DNA of 48,615 bases. Source: Pinguiococcus pyrenoidosus (taxonomy: Eukaryota > Sar > Pinguiophyceae > Pinguiochrysidales > Pinguiochrysidaceae). The notes beneath the pieces were generated by a model. The model was given only the letters and a program-made list of their open reading frames with translations, did not search any database and was not told the DNA's origin. Shown one piece after another: positions 1 to 15,000 of the stretch. The position numbers and the translations under genes are program-made. Each line of letters begins with the position of its first letter. Position 1 is the first letter of the stretch. The stretch spans positions 8,290 through 56,904 of the forward strand of contig JAAMXY010000178.1 in NCBI GenBank assembly GCA_019677205.1, in the 5' to 3' direction.

Positions 1-3000
1 CAGCTCCATTGCCTCTGCCTGGCGCTCTCCGTGAGCGCCTCGAGAAGACCTCGCATCCCATCGGATGGCGTCCGCGGCCGCGGCGGCCAGAAGCTCCACA
101 GCATCACCTTCTCCACAGGTCAGAGCCGGAAGCAGCCGCGACACAGCAACGCGAAGGCGAGGCTTGCTCTTCAGCTCCTCCTCGATGACCGTCTCTCGCA
201 GAGACGTCACGAGGAAGTTGATCTGCTTGTAGGCATCGGAGTGGTCCCGCTTCCCCGCAGCGGCGTCCTCTTCCTCTTTCTGACTGGCAGCCGCTTCGGC
301 CATGAGCAGCGACGCGTCTCCAGCTCCCATTGGCCCCAGATTTCCACTGGACTCGCTTGACTCGGACGTGCTCATCAGCTCCGCTATCATATGAGTGAGC
401 GGATCGACCAAACGATGCCGCTCCGCGCCCTCCGAGGTGAGCAGCCTCGTCCGCGCGAGAGAGCCCGTCGAAGGCGCCGAGTGCCGCAGGAGACTCAGCA
501 ACTGCTCCAGCAGGCGCCCTGGCGCTCCCAGCTTGTGCAACAACGCCGCGTTCTCCGGCACGCAGCAGGCCATGCGCAGGACCGCAAGGCTGTGTTCTGC
601 TACCTTGCAGGGCAGCTCCCCCACGATCCCACCGGCAGCTGCCAGGTCACTCGCCGCGAGGAACGCATGAAGCAGCCAATGAAGCCCGGGAGCATCTGGC
701 TCGGCCGCCGGCATGGTCGAGACCGGCAGCGGAGCGGGCCTGCCGAAAATCGAGGTGATTGCGTATCGCTCCGACAACGGCTTGTCCGGAGACGCGCTCG
801 CGTCCGCAATGGTGCTCAGCTGCTCTTCCGTCGCTTCGCCGTCCACGCCCGCAAGCCGATACGTCACGCTCATGGGCGGAATGTAGACCCCATCCGGCTT
901 GCTATCGGACACGTAGGGCTTCCACACGTGCTCCCAAACAAGCCGCACGGGGAGCGCGCCGTCCAGGATCTTGCCGCAGCACAGCAGCTCCAGCAGCTCA
1001 GCAGAGTCCGGCATCTCAAGCGTCACCGCAATGTATCGCTTCAGATCCGCCACCGTCGGGTCCACCGAGCAGCCGGGCCCCAGGTCGGGAAGGGACGTGC
1101 GCGACACACTGGCTGCCTGCTGCTCGGCCAGCGCTCCGGCCGAAGGCGACTCGGCCCCCCGGTCTACGCTCGAGTCGAACGAGGTCGCCTCCCAGGCCTT
1201 CACGACACGCACGAGATCCTGAAACGGGATCGGATTGCTGCGCAGATGCCCACGAAAGAACTCCTCCTGGGTCCGCGCGCGGATCATCTTGATCTTGAAG
1301 GTTGGCAAAGGCCGGGCTGGATCGAGAATGTTTCGCACACGGGAGAGCAGGCTCTCGATGCTGTCGATCGACAGGAAAGGGCAGTGCGGAGTCGGGTCGA
1401 CGCACGAGCGCAAGGCGGACATCGAAGCACCCAGAAAGTCCTGGCAGCGTCTCCGCGCGGATGGGTCGTCGTCCGAGCAGGACGGAAGTGGCAGGGCGTC
1501 GTCCACAGCGCCTGCGGACAACGACAGGCGCCTCGAAGACGAGTTGAGGCGCTCGTTGTCTCCGTCCGCGCTGCTTGCGGCAGACGCTCCGCCTCGCATC
1601 AGCCGTCGGAAACTCCAAGGATTCCGCAGCGTGTCCAGCGGCTCGAGGGACAAGGCGACACTGCGATGTTCGAAACGGGAGGGGCGCTCCCCCTCCGAGT
1701 CGCCATCCCCATCGGAATCGCCCTCGAGCTCTTGCATGACATCAACTGGCACGCGCGGTAGGATCGCGTAGCTGCGCTGCGAACTCTGGGACAAGCTTAT
1801 GAGCCTTGTCGAGCCGGACATGCTGCCCTCGGCCTCGAACGCGTTCAGGCTGGCTCTTGCCGCCAGGCTGCCCAGCCCGTCATACCTACTTCGCCTGGCG
1901 GCCCTCGACGGAGGAGAAGCTGCGGCCAGCATGGTCAATCTCTCAAGCACCGCGATCGCTTTTGCAAGAGAGTGATTCCGAAGGGCCCCAACGGAGTCCA
2001 AGGCGAGCACCACGGGAAGCAGAGCCCTGAGCGGCGTGGAGCCTTCCGCTCGGACGGTCGCCTCGCGATTGAAGCGCCACAGCAACTGAAGGCACTGGCA
2101 GCACGTAAGTAGTACGCTCGAGATGACTGCAGGGTCGATTGATAGGCCGGGCACAGGCGCATCTGCGGCGCGCCGCGCCAAGAGAGGTGCCCGGAGCTGC
2201 TCCCACTGCTGCAAGGAGAGGGTCAGCACACGCACGACGTTCGTCATGAAAGTGAGTCCGCCACGGCCCAAGATGAAGCCACGGAGACTCGGGCTCTCCT
2301 TCAAAGCGTGCAAGATGAGCCGGCACAGTTGGGTAGGATTCGACTTCGCCGGCAGACGAAGCTCGGCCTCGGCCTCGGCCTCCTTCTGCGCCTCAGAAGC
2401 CCAAGAGGCTGTGCCTTGCTGGCTTGATCTGGATGCAAACGCGCGAAGAGTAAGCCCAAGTCCCGCGGACGTCGCTGGACCGCTTTGTGCGTACCTTGCC
2501 GCGAGACACTCGGATAGCAGTGAGAACAGACAGTCGACGAATCGAGGCATAGTCCGAGAACTCCCGCCGTCGCCCGTGTCCTTGATCGCCTCCCAGAGAA
2601 ACACGGCCGCCTCTTCGCGGAGCTCCTCGCTGTAGGGGTTGAGCAGGAAGCTTGCCAAGAATCGTGAAGTCTTCGACGTAGTGTTGCTGAGCTCCCTGTC
2701 CCAACTGAAGCTCGATCGCTCTTTCTCCGCCTTCTTCTTCCTGGCATCCGCATCGGCAGCGCTATTGGGTTTTCCGCCCTTCTGCAGCAGTGCTAGAGCG
2801 ATTCGCCTCCGGAGCATCACGCTGGAAGTCCACGACGGAATCCCGGCGTCGCCGGCGGGGCGCTCGCTCGGGATCGAGGCGAACTGCAGGAACTCATTCA
2901 GAAGAGCGCTGTGGAATGAAAACGCTGGCTTGGACGCGAGCCGCTCCACATTATGATGCGGAACTGGACCCGAGCGGCTGTGATCGTTGTCCAGAAGAAT

Positions 3001-6000
3001 TCGTCCGTGCACAGAAACCCAGAAGAGCGCGTCGTCGGATGCATTGTCCGCCGAGGCGCTTCCCCGCAAACGCTTCCCTATCTTGCGCAGCTCAGCCAGG
3101 AACGGCATTACCACCCAGCTGGTGACGGGTTCACTACTCGCCGCGGCGGACGCAGCAAGGCGGAGGACGTGAAGAACCGTCCGCAGCAGCGAGGGTATGA
3201 CCAATCCGTGTAGCGATGCCATCTCGAGGAAATCGTCGTCCGAAGCTTCCGGCTTCACGCGCATGACTCCGGCCTCCACGTCTACCCCTCGAGTGAGCAT
3301 CTCGCAGAGCCGTCGCACAACCAGCACATCATGGCCGAGCACCGCCGAGACGTTGACTCTCGACTGGTTGCGAACCACGAAGTCCACCTTCGTCACCAGG
3401 GGGCCGACGACGGAGGAGATGCTATCGGGCTGCTGTCTGAGAATCTCGCAAATGAGACAACATGCCGTGTTGCGCAGCCGCTTTGATCCGGTCCGCGCTG
3501 TGACCTGTAGAAGCTGCACGAGCAACCTCTTGCAGAGCGACCCGTCGCACAGGCCTTCGTGCGACGTCTTCTCGTCGTCCATGCCACTGAGCAGCTGGAG
3601 GATCATCTCGTGAATCAGGACTGCGCCGTTGATGGCACAAGCATAGCAGCTGGAAATCGACGAACTCTCCAGGAGCGCGCGGGAAATCATGACTTCGCAG
3701 GGAACATCTTGGCTTGGGTAGCTTCCGTGCGGGCCGTGGTCGCTGCTCTGGAAGGAGAGCTGCCGCTCCGCATCGTACTCCAGCACCCGCGCCTGCAAGG
3801 CCTGCATCTCGCGCGAAGAGGCCAGAAGCTTCTCGAAAGCTGCCTTGGCGCGATTCACGTACAAGTCATGAAGCCGCAGCACGGGAGAATTGAGCGCAAG
3901 CTTCCCCAGCCCTGCTCCCGCGGACCGGGCAGTCTGCGAGAGCATTGCTGGCTTGTCCTCGCCCGCCCCGTCTCGCGCAGGGTCCTCCGTGGCAGCAGCT
4001 CGGGGTCCGGCGCTGTACCGACTCGACGAAGCTCCACGCCCGACCGGCACTTCCTTCAGATTCAGGTCGGCGGTGCCATCGCGAGAAGCCTTGCTCTCCG
4101 CGACGATGTCCCGATACCTCGCCGAGCTGCTTGCCGACGTTTCGCGCGGAAGCAGCGGCGAGAGATGCCGGCGGGAGGAGCTCCGTAGGGCCGATGCATG
4201 TGCCCGCGTGCTACGTTCTGCGTTGTCCATCTGGACGTCCCCCGCATCGCTCGAGTCCTGCTCCAGCAAGGCTTCAAGATTCGGGCCGTCGTAGGTGGAC
4301 GTCGTCTCCGGGAGATCGGAGGTGGCACTCTCCTCGGCGAAGGGATGCACGAGATCCCCCAGGGCATCCTCGTGGGAATCCCCTGGGGTGTCGCTCGCCT
4401 CGAACGGATCCTCACGGCCACTGAACGAGCTGTACTGCGTCCCCGTCATCGTACCCACAAGCTCCGGTTGCCACCCGGCGAAGGCTTCACTCCTCGCTGG
4501 GCGGCGGAGGCTCCCACGGGAGAACGTGCCTTCATACACGTCCGTCGCCTCGGGCGCGTCATCGGGGGTGGGGCTGCCGCTCCGTCGCGAGACACGCATG
4601 GCACGAAGGAGGAGCGGCCGGAGGGCGTCGAGCTCCCCAGCGCTCCGGATGGAGTCAATTGTGTCCTGCCAGTTCGCGCCCAGCATCTCACGCAGCACCA
4701 CGGCGGCATGCCGCTTCGCGCGACTCCTCGAGCGACTCCCGCTCGATGAACTCGCCAAGCCCTGCCCAGATGATCTCTCCTCTCGCGTGCCTTGGTGAGA
4801 TGGCGCGTCGCTCTCGTCCGTGATCGCGTCAAGCTCCGACAGCAGCAGGACATCGATTGGTGTTCGGCTTCCGTGGAGATCCATAGCCTCGGATCTCCCC
4901 GTGCCGCTCTCCTCTTCGCCAGAGCTCTGCCTACCACGCTGAGAAGGGAGGTGACCGTCCTCCTCCTCCGCAAGGACCATCTCGTCGCCACTCCCTTCGT
5001 CAGAAGAGTCGCGATCGACTTCCGGCTGCTCCGCGGCCTCGGCCGGCCTTGCATTAAGCGGAACAAGCACCTGCGCAGGGAACTGCTCCGCCGTGGAGGC
5101 CGCCTGCTGCGGAAGCACTTCGTCAGGTGTGGAGATGCCGCCCGTTCGAACAACGTCGGATCCGGGCGTCTCCTGCGACCGCTCGTCCCTTGAGCTTTCC
5201 GTCCGCTCCTGAGGATTTCTCGCGGACGCAGCCAGCACCGGCACGCCCATCTGGAGCAGATCCGCTTCCACTTGCTCCCTCGAGGCGAGATACTCCACAG
5301 GGGTGTTACGTGCTGCTGCGTGACCGGATCCCCTCGACGACGCTCCTGCAGGCCGGGCCGTTCGGATCCGCTCACGCGTCCGCCGCAGCCGATCAACGAG
5401 ATCTCGACCAATGTGGCTGCTGGTGGACCGGCCGGAAGCCGCCGCCGAGTCGCCTCCGGGTCTTCCTCGCTCCGCGCGCAAGCGCACGGGCCGTGCGGAC
5501 TGGCCACTTGCTGCAGTCGCTGCAGTCGTCGCGCTCGCCGAGCTCGCCGAGCTTGCCTCGAGGCGTCGCACAGTCTCGCGCAGGCTCACACGTGCCGACG
5601 CATCCAAGGAGGGCTCCGGCAGAGGGGCGATCGCTACGGGAACTGAGGGCGCCTTCCTCGAAGAGCTGAAGGAGCAGGTCACGGCCCCTCGGCGACGAAG
5701 GCCTTCCCCTAGCGTCTTCCCACCGGACTGCCGCTGAGCTTCGCTGAGCTTCGTGCCATCACTCGTGCGTGGCGTGGGCAGGTTGGCGGTCCCCAGACGC
5801 CCACGCAGCGTTTGGCGGAGGCCCTCGACCGTCCTGGAGTCCGGCGTCTCCGCATTTGCGGGCACATACGATAGAGCCCCCGCGCCGCCGGCTTCCGTCG
5901 CAGCTTGGAGAAGCAAAGGCCTTAGACTGGCCAGCTGCGTCCGCGCATCGTCAACCGCGAGGCTTCGGCCCTCCAGCTCAAGCGTCGCCGTCCTTCGATC

Positions 6001-9000
6001 GCTCTGCGTGCGCAGGACGAAGTCCGCCGGAGCCGTGTCGCACAGCAAGCTGAAGGAGTAGGTGCCGTGCGCGCAGTAGCCACATTCGGAGCACAGAAAC
6101 GCCCCTGGGTTCGCATAGTTGATGGCTCTGCAGTTCCTACACTGCATGGCCATCTCCCCGCAGTGGCGGCAAATCGTCTGATTCGGCCCTACCGGGCTCT
6201 CGCACCTCGGGCAGATCATACCCGCCGTGGGCGATGACGATTGCATCGCCCCGTCCGACGTCCCCCAATGTCGGTGGCGCGCAACATGAACAGGGTGGCG
6301 CGCGCTCGTGCTGCTTGGCTGAGGGCCACGCGCGGACCCGGAGGGACCGCGGACGGACGCCACATCCGTGTAGCGGAAGAGCAGATATCGCGCGTACAGC
6401 GGCAGAGGAAGGGCGAGCGAGCAGGTGGTCTGCGAACTGGACAACCTGAGCAACCCCGCGAGCTTCCAACGGTGCCAGTTCTCCGGGACCTTCAGGTCCG
6501 CAAGGGACACGGCGGTGTCATCGTTGTGGTAGACCTGCACGGTAGTCGCCCGGAGGTGGCTCGCGTCGGTCAGGCGCATGTGGATCTGCCGAATGCACAG
6601 CCGCTCGCGAAGCCGCACTGCGGTGCTGTCCTCCGTGTTCTTCGAAGCCGTGCGCAGATTTGCGATCGCCCGCATCTGCATCGCGGGCTGAGCCGCTTTG
6701 CGGCTTGCGTCTGCGGATGAATCGGATCGAGACGTAGCAGACTGCCTCGACGCACGCGATCCCGCGCTGCTTGACCCGGACGCTGCCTTCGAAGAAGGCT
6801 TTGCCGAGCTCCCATCTCGTGGACGCCCAGGATGCTGCGACTCCTGCATCTCCGGATGGCAAACCGCGCACGGCATATGCTCCAAGTAATGAGCGGGCTC
6901 GTCCAGAAGCGCATCAGTCACGTTGTATATCGCTGCATTGGGATGGTTCAAGATATTCTCGTAGCAGCGACCCAGGGCTTCCATGAGAACGCGAACCACC
7001 ACGCTTGGGTCCTGCGGCGATCCATCCCTCCGGCTCCGGAGCAAGCCCTTCTGCTTCTGCAGCATCCCGAGGATCTTGAGAAAGGCCCCAGCTCGCTGCC
7101 CGTAGATGGCGATCCTCGGGATCCTCTCGAGCAGGCTGTCCCAGATTCCGACCTGCGTGTCCGTATCCAGAAAGGGAAAGACGCTGTCAAGCACCGCTTC
7201 GGCGGCTTCCCGTAGCTCTTCTTCCTGCTGACCGAGCAGAAGCGCGTCGATGTAGAAGCTCATTCTCGACGAGGTCAGAAGGCCGTCCTTCCGGACGGCC
7301 TCGAGCAGCGCGACGGCCATCGACGCCTTCGTGCTTCCTCTCCGCGAAGCCTGGATGCTTTCCATGATGGACGGGATCGAGAGCGCAAGCAGCTTGAGGG
7401 CGCCCTCGCGGTTCTGCGGCGGAAGCTTCAGAGCCAAGTGCCAGAGCAGAAGAGCGGGCGGCATGTCTTCCCAGGAAGCTCCGCGCTGGTCTAGGTCCAT
7501 TTGCTCTCCGCCTGCGTCGCTCGAAAGGACAACCGAGAAGGGCCTTTCGCGGATCGTGTCCCTGCTGATCGAGAACGGGGTCATCGCCGTCAAGGCCCAG
7601 TTGAGCTTGCGGCCCGCGATCGACTTCAGCAGGGCTTCCAAGTGCCGCTTCAGCTCGCACTTCTGCATGTAGTCCAGACGAATGGTCGACGATCCCCGAA
7701 TGTCTTCGCCTCGCAGCACCGAATGGACTCCCTTCAGATGCGCGGTGTAGCAGTAGAGGTCACGGATGCGATAGTACGTGGTTCGACTTCCGCACACACG
7801 CCGCAAGACTCGCTTGGCGCAAGCACGGATCTCTTTCCACTCGCGCTTGGATATGACCTCACACATCAGGTGAAGCCACGCCGAGGAAGGAAGCAGCCGG
7901 ACGAGAACCTCGTCGTCCTGGAAGTGACTCGGAAGAGAGGCCTTCTCCGCCGCGGTTTCAGCTTCGCCGGGAGCAGCACCTTTCCTGTGACTTGACCGAC
8001 CCGAGAGGCGGCAGTCGGCAACGGCCTCGTAGAAGCTCAACACGGTGAAGAAGAGCGCGCTCCGAGGGCCTCGGGACAGTTCGCTCAGGAGCCGCTGGGA
8101 TCCACTCGGCGGGATCGCCTCCGTTGCCTTCTCCGACGGCGGCTCCGAGGCTGGATTGTCCGAGCTTCCTGCTTTGCGACCGTCGGGGCCGAAGGGTGCC
8201 GAGGTGGCCGCAATGACCCGCTGGGACCACTTCAGCGCTGAAGGTCCCGGCACCCGAGCCGTGCTCGGCATCCGAGAGGCGCTGGACTTGTGCGGCTGGG
8301 ACACTTCCTGAGAGGTTGGCTTCAGCCAGGAGAGGACCGCCCACAAAGGATCGTCCTTGTGAGCCATGACTGTTCTCGGAATGAACTGGCCCTCGACGTC
8401 TCTCTGCAGGACACAAGCGGCCGACAGGTCGTTCTCATCATCACTTACGCGTTCCAAAAGATCAATCAGAAGACACGGCGATCGGCTTCGTACTTCCGCC
8501 TTGATCGCGTTTGCGTCGCTTCTTCCTGCGCTCTCGATTCCGAGATGCAGGTGCTGCTGGATCAATTCCGCAAGTTCGCTCCTCGGATGGAGGGCCTCGG
8601 CATCACTCTTGGCGCCATCCTCCTTATCACGCGACGCGTCCCGCTTCCGCGTCTCTGCAAGCAAGGACTCGAGAACGCGCAGGCAGACGAGGAGGATGGC
8701 CAGCAAGGGGGATGCGAAGTTGCTGAGAAGGCCCTGGGTGGACGACACCTCAGCCTGGAGTCCTGCACTTGGCAATCCCAGAACGGAGAGCGGCCTGCTT
8801 CGGAGGAGCTTGACGGCGACGTCGCAGGTGGCCACGACATCATCCGGCTTGACCGGGCACGCCTCACTACTTCCATAAGCGGGGTTCAGCGAAGCTGACG
8901 ACTGCAACGACAAGGCAGCTCTTCTCACGGCCATGCTAGCGCAAGCGATTGCCGCGCGACTCCAGAGGAGCTGCTTGTGGATCTCGACTGGAGCATACGT

Positions 9001-12000
9001 CTCGATGGTCAAAGCATGGGCAGCGCATTCCCTCATGTGGACAAGCGCCGCACGACGCAGGCTCACCAGCAGAAGGCCTCGCTCGGAAGGTAGCAGCAAG
9101 CACAGCAGCGATCTCCACGCGTTGCCCTCCAGCCAGTGCTTCGACTCGTAGTCCTTACTCTCCTCCATGCCGTCGGCGGACGCTGATCGCTGCGCCTCCT
9201 CCGCCGCCGGAGCACCGGCTGCGGGAGCGAAACCGGAGGCCGAAGCCACCGAGCGCGCGGGCGCGTTCACGCTCCTGCCCGTGGACGCAGTAGGACTGGC
9301 TTCCGTCGCCGAGCTTGGCGATCTCAGGTGCAGCTCGACCGATTCGGCGAGGAGGCAGGCCCATTCGGCACTCTCTCCGAACACGGCGAACAGCCGGGCG
9401 GCGATGCGCACCAAGGGCAAGCACAGGTCGGACAGCGCGCTTTCGATGGCCGGGACGCGGTTCGGCTCGGCCGTGCTCTCCTTGGAAGCGTGCTTGAAGA
9501 TGCACATGCACTCGAAGAGAAACAGCTTGAGCATGAGGAAGCCGAGATCGTCCACATGTGTTCGATTCCTCAGCACCGCAGGCGAGTGCCCCCGCAGGCA
9601 GTGCTGCAACGTGACGCAGAGCCTTTCAAAGATACTCCTCTTCTCCGGCTGAGCATTGGCAGCAGCTCTCGATCTCGTCAAGGGCGCCGATGGCGCCGGG
9701 CTTCTCCTCGCCGGTCCATCCCCAAGCGATGTCTCCCATCCGTGCGACGTGAGCAGACACACGAAGCTGCGCAGGAACTCGTTCAGGCTGCGAAAATCAG
9801 GCGACGCAGCCGCCCAGCCGGTCAGGAACCGGTCAATGCGGTCGCTCACGGACGCGTGAACGAGGCCTGTGAAGCGATCCTCCAGCCCCAGACACCTCAC
9901 CATGGACAGGATCTGCGGTCCAACGGAGGCCAAGGAGGCGCATCCCACTTGGCCGTAGACCACCGGCACGAAGCCGATGAGCGCACTCCGCATTCCATCC
10001 AGGGCACCGGACTGATCATCGCCAGCCGAGGACGCTTGAAGGATCTCCAACGCCTGCGAGCCAATCTGCAGCATCTTGAGCAACTCCTGGGAGGACTTGT
10101 TGGCACAGGACGCCGCGTCCTTCATCAACGAGTCAGCTTCCAGCAGAACGTCGATGCTGGGGACACCCATGATCTCCAGACACTCGATCTGGGGGGTGCC
10201 GGGCTGAGGTGCGCCAGCGTCGCTGTACATCCTCTCCCCCTGGCTCTGTGCACGAAGGTCGACCTCGAAGGTGGTGTCGTGGATGGGCGAGACCTTCAGC
10301 AAGACGCCTCCCATGTCGCGGACTCGCTGCGCCTCTTCGTAGGACAGAATGAAATCATACCAGCGACGAACGCCAAACGTGGTCCGCACGCACTGTTCAC
10401 CCACTTGGACGTACTCAGGCGTGCGGTGCTCATCCGGAGAAGAAGACCCAAGCAGAACACGCACCCCCACAATGTGCGCGACGGGGCACCTGAGGAACAT
10501 CACGCCTCCGGCACTTGACTTGGCAGCAACGCCTCCATCGGAGCCTGTCCCATCCTTGCCGCGGAGCAGACGGTCCTTCATCTGCTCAGGAGTTGCATCG
10601 AAGCCCTCTGCGTCGATCCGGCACTTGGCCAATGGTATGAGCCGCGCCCGACGATAGAAAGCCAGGAGAAAGGTGCTTGGGTATGGCCGAGCGAAACGGC
10701 TTCGCTGGGAACCCTTCGGCAGATCCCGCTTCTCCTCGCCAGCAGCGCAGAGCCGGGCTTCGCGCAACGCGTCCTCCTCCCGATCCCGCGGCGTGGCGCT
10801 GCTGTGCCGATAGGCTTCGCATGACCCGTCCGAGAAAAGGACGAAGAACGTCGTCGGAGTGGCAGCCGATCCTTCCTCTGCGCTGCTCGCCTTCCCCACA
10901 CCCTCCCCCACGGCTCGATCGGACGGATCGACGCGGTGGACAACGACATCAACTGGATGTGTCTCCTGGTGTCGAGGCGCCCGGTGCGAGCTGCCAATCA
11001 CCAGTGTCTCCTCGCTTTCACGGGCGGACGGCGACTTTTCCAGCTTTAGAAGCTTCGGATGCGAGGGAACCTCTTCCACTGCAGGATCGCGGACGCCAAA
11101 GACCAAGGCTACCACCGCGTCGTGCCGCTCGCCTTCTAGTCCGACTGTGAAAACCTGGAGGAAGAGCATTTGCTCCCCCATTCGCTCCTCCACAGCTCCT
11201 TCGTGAGCACGTCTCCCTGGAGGGTCGCCGCCGCCCACGGGCACGATGTCCCCAAGGACCCGTGGTTGCATGATATCCGAGTGGGCCTCATCAAAGAGTC
11301 GCTTCACGCCCAAGCTGAGCTTGGCGCCACCAGAAGACGAATGCCCCTTCAGATACAGAAAAGCGGGTGGCAAGGCTGCTGACGTCACCAACAGTGCTCG
11401 CTGAGCTTGGACATACGTCAGGGTGGAGCAGTCGGGAAGGACGGCTTCCAACATGTCCTCCGCACCCGCGAAGTGATGGATCGGGCCCTGCAAGGCCAGA
11501 GAATAGACACCCAGGGACGCGTCCTCGAACAGGACAGCAACGAAGGTGTCGGAAAGCTCCCGCTCATCGGCGAACGCCTTTCGATCGTCCTTTTCCTCCG
11601 AATCGGTTCCCCGCGCCGCGTCATGCCGGGCTCCACCGAAGAAGTCCGAGTCAATCTCAACGCCATCGCCGATGTGCCGCCCTTGGGATTCGTCCACGAG
11701 CGTAACTGTCCGCTCTGGGAACAACGTGGCAACCCTCACCCACCGGTTGGACACAACGAGAAGAGCGTCGGACGTTCCGCCAAGCCACTGGACGCGCTTG
11801 ATGTAGCAACTGCCTTCCTCGGCCCCATCTAGAGTGAGAGCGCAGGCCTTGTCCCCGATCACGCCGTCAGTAAACTGGTAGATCTCGACCCTGTGAGGGC
11901 CATACAGCGCTATGAAGCTGTCGTTGGCCCCGTTGACGTGCACGGCGACCGGATGGAAATCCAACGATCGTTTCTCCAAGGGAAAGAACACCTCAGCAGG

Positions 12001-15000
12001 CACCACTGGCTGACGCGACGTGGCGAGCTGCAGCCGGTCGTTGTACGCGTCGTCGCCCACGAGGCGAACTTCGCTCCGCGACGCCCGAGGCGATGCCAGG
12101 CCAAGGCCGAGAGCGTATACGTGGAGGCGCTTGCTCCCGATCGTTACCAGATGCTTCCCTGACGGGCAGTGAGACGCCCTCCTCCCGCGGACCATCCCTT
12201 GGACCACCAGTAGCCGCGCTCGCTCAGAGTGCGAGCCAGAGCCTCCCCGGTTCTCCACAGAGACGGACCCGGGTGGGAAGCAGAGCTCAGTCTCCATGGA
12301 CAAGTGATGGCCATCAAAGCTGGCTTCCATCTCGTCCAGAAGCTCGGTGCCTCGGTCGGCCGGTGGACTCGCCGAGCTTCTCCCGGCCGACGTCCGCTCA
12401 TTTATCGCTTGCATTGCCGACGACAGCACATCGAGCAGACCAGACTTGGCAAAAGCCTCGCCGATGCTGCTCCGCCATCGGTCCGATTCGTCACCGGACT
12501 GCAACTTCGAAGCTTCGAGCGCTTCGCCATCCGCATCCCCTCCGCTCGTGTCGACATGGGAGGTGGACGAGCACTCGCACGCAAAGGTTCCATGGCACGC
12601 AGACCCGGCTCCACAATCGCAGAAGAAGTTGCTGTAGCGGCCGTAGCTCACATCATGATCCCGATGGCATCGAAGCAAGCAAGCCTCGCAGCATCCCTTG
12701 TCCATGCTGAGCTCGCAGGAATAGCAGTGAAACCAGTGCTGCTTCTGGTAGTCTTCCCCCGTTTTCGAATACGTGCAGACCGGGTTCGCCGGCGTTGCTT
12801 TCCCCTGGATCTCTCCAGCGAGAAAGACCAGGCCCCTCAACAAGGAGAGGGCGTCGGCTCGACTCTGCACCGTCCCCGATAATCTGCCTCGACACCACAG
12901 GATCAGATACTCGACCACTCGATCAACCGTGTTCGTTGCGAAGGCAAACCGATAGAGGATCGACAAGGCCCGCGAGGTACCTCTGAGCTCCATGACAGGC
13001 CACTCATCAACCGTCGCCAAAGCTTCGTCAAGCGTCCGCTCCAGTACTCGTGCGAAGGCGGGCTCCAGGCCTTCCGGACCCTCCGTGACGAGGCGCGCAA
13101 AGAAGGCTTCAATCCTATCTCCAAAGCGATAGGTCTGCGCACGCGAGCACAGGTTCCAAATCCGGAGTGGATCCGCACGCGCGACACACTTCCTCATTGA
13201 CGCGACATCCACGTCCCGCAACTTCCCCTCCGAGACTCGAAGCAGCAAGCTCAACGCGGCCGCGAGACTTGCCTCGTTGACGGCGCCCGAATCGTCCAAA
13301 ATTGTGTCTCCGAGACACACCACGAGGTGCTCTCGGAAGCTAAAACCGCTCTCTTGAGCGGCCAACACGTATCCTTCGGGAGCCAAGAGAACTTCGCTGG
13401 CTACGTCGCCCCCATCGCTGAGCTCCGCATTGATTGCGGAAGAGGAGCGAAGAATGCGAAGGAGATGCTGAATCGCATGCTCCCGCAGCGCCTCCATATG
13501 CGCAAGCAGAACGTGGTCCTCGTCCCCGAGCTGCGGCGCCTCATCCGCTCGGTGACTGCACACGAAGCTGAACGACGAGATGCTCTTCTGCAGCTGATAG
13601 GCGTCCACCATTGTGAAGTACATGGAGCCAAAGTCCTCCGAAATCACCTCGCAGATGTCATGGACATAGGAGAACTGGTAGTCGACCTCTATCTCGGCCA
13701 GGACCTTCCGGACCGGGAGGAGCTCCTCATCCCCGCGCAAGGTTGAGTACACCTGAGTGGCCCGCATCAGCCGGGTGAAGGCCAGCTTCCCAAGTCTCAA
13801 GCACCTGCTCGCCATGTCCGCGTGAGAGCCGCTTCCGGGAGCTGCGCACGAGGCTGCGGCGCCGTCAACGGCGAACACCTCCCTCATGCTCGACAGAAGG
13901 CCGTTCAAAGCCGCGTAGTCAAACTGCACCTCCGGCAAGGATGAGGCAGCGGCTTGCATTGCGCTCTCCTCCGACTCTATGCTCGATCGTTGACCCCTTT
14001 CGTTGTACATGATCTGTGCCTCCACAGGCGTCAGGAACTCGGCATGCGTCACCGTGCTCAGGTCAGCGACGATGCTCAGATCGAAGTGCCTGCCCTGCCG
14101 CGAGCCTTGAGATGCCTCTCTCTCCTCGAGCGACTGCTCGGCAGCCTCGCCAGATGCGTAGAGTAGGCGCCTAAGGGCCTCTCGGTCGTTTGTCGCGCTG
14201 GCAAGAATACCGAGCATGGCCCTCATGAGGAGGGTGCGGTCGTTCTCTCTGCTTCCAGGACTTGCTCCATCAGAGACGCTCGCATCCACTGGCGAGGCCA
14301 ATCGCCTCTGCCCTTCCGCGGTCCCCTCCTGCTGCTCCACAAGTGCCCGCACGTACTGCGCCGCAAGCAGCCTATAGAAACAGGAGCTCGCGTGCAGAAA
14401 GTCTGCCAGCATCGCGATATCGTCTCCACGACGCATCAACTCCGAGGACACCGCATCCGCCACATTCTGCTTGAGAGCCCACAGGGATCGCGATAGCACC
14501 ATGTAGCAAGAATCCAGGGCCGCCGTCAGAACCTGCAGCAGCCACGACCTTCGAGCGCGCCCACTCTTGCGCTTTCTCCAGGGCCCTGCGCCTTCCACGG
14601 GATTCGACCGGCGCCGTTGCTGGGGATCGGCTCCATCCAGCGACAGCATCTTAAGAAGGCACAAACCCCTGCTCATGGCTGCGCGTGCTGACGCCACCAG
14701 CATCTCGACGGGCTCTGCGTCAGCCTCGAAGGGTCCTGCGGGATTCGACTCCGTCCCACTATCCTCAGCAACCATGTCATGGATGCCATCGTCGTCTTCA
14801 TCCTCGCCCTGAGCGAATCCAAGCATCGAAGGCAAGGACACTAGCGCGGACCCGAGGACGTCGGGTCCAAACCCGGAGCGCAGTCGACCGTGGAGGCGCC
14901 CAAGAGCCCATACGCAAAGAAGGAGTGACTCCCTTAGGAGAGCAAGATCGCTTGTCCCCTCGGGTGGTCTCGCACCTTCCCGACCTGCCGTGCTGCTTGC

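Noticed and set aside
391-1761. 456-residue plus-strand open frame
   Set aside because: It is antisense to the conserved C-terminal ligase part of the UBR4-like gene; Arg/Gln-rich composition is typical of shadow frames in GC-rich coding DNA and no family feature is seen.
9328-10518. 396-residue plus-strand open frame
   Set aside because: It lies wholly antisense to the open UBR4 exon and has no recognisable motif.
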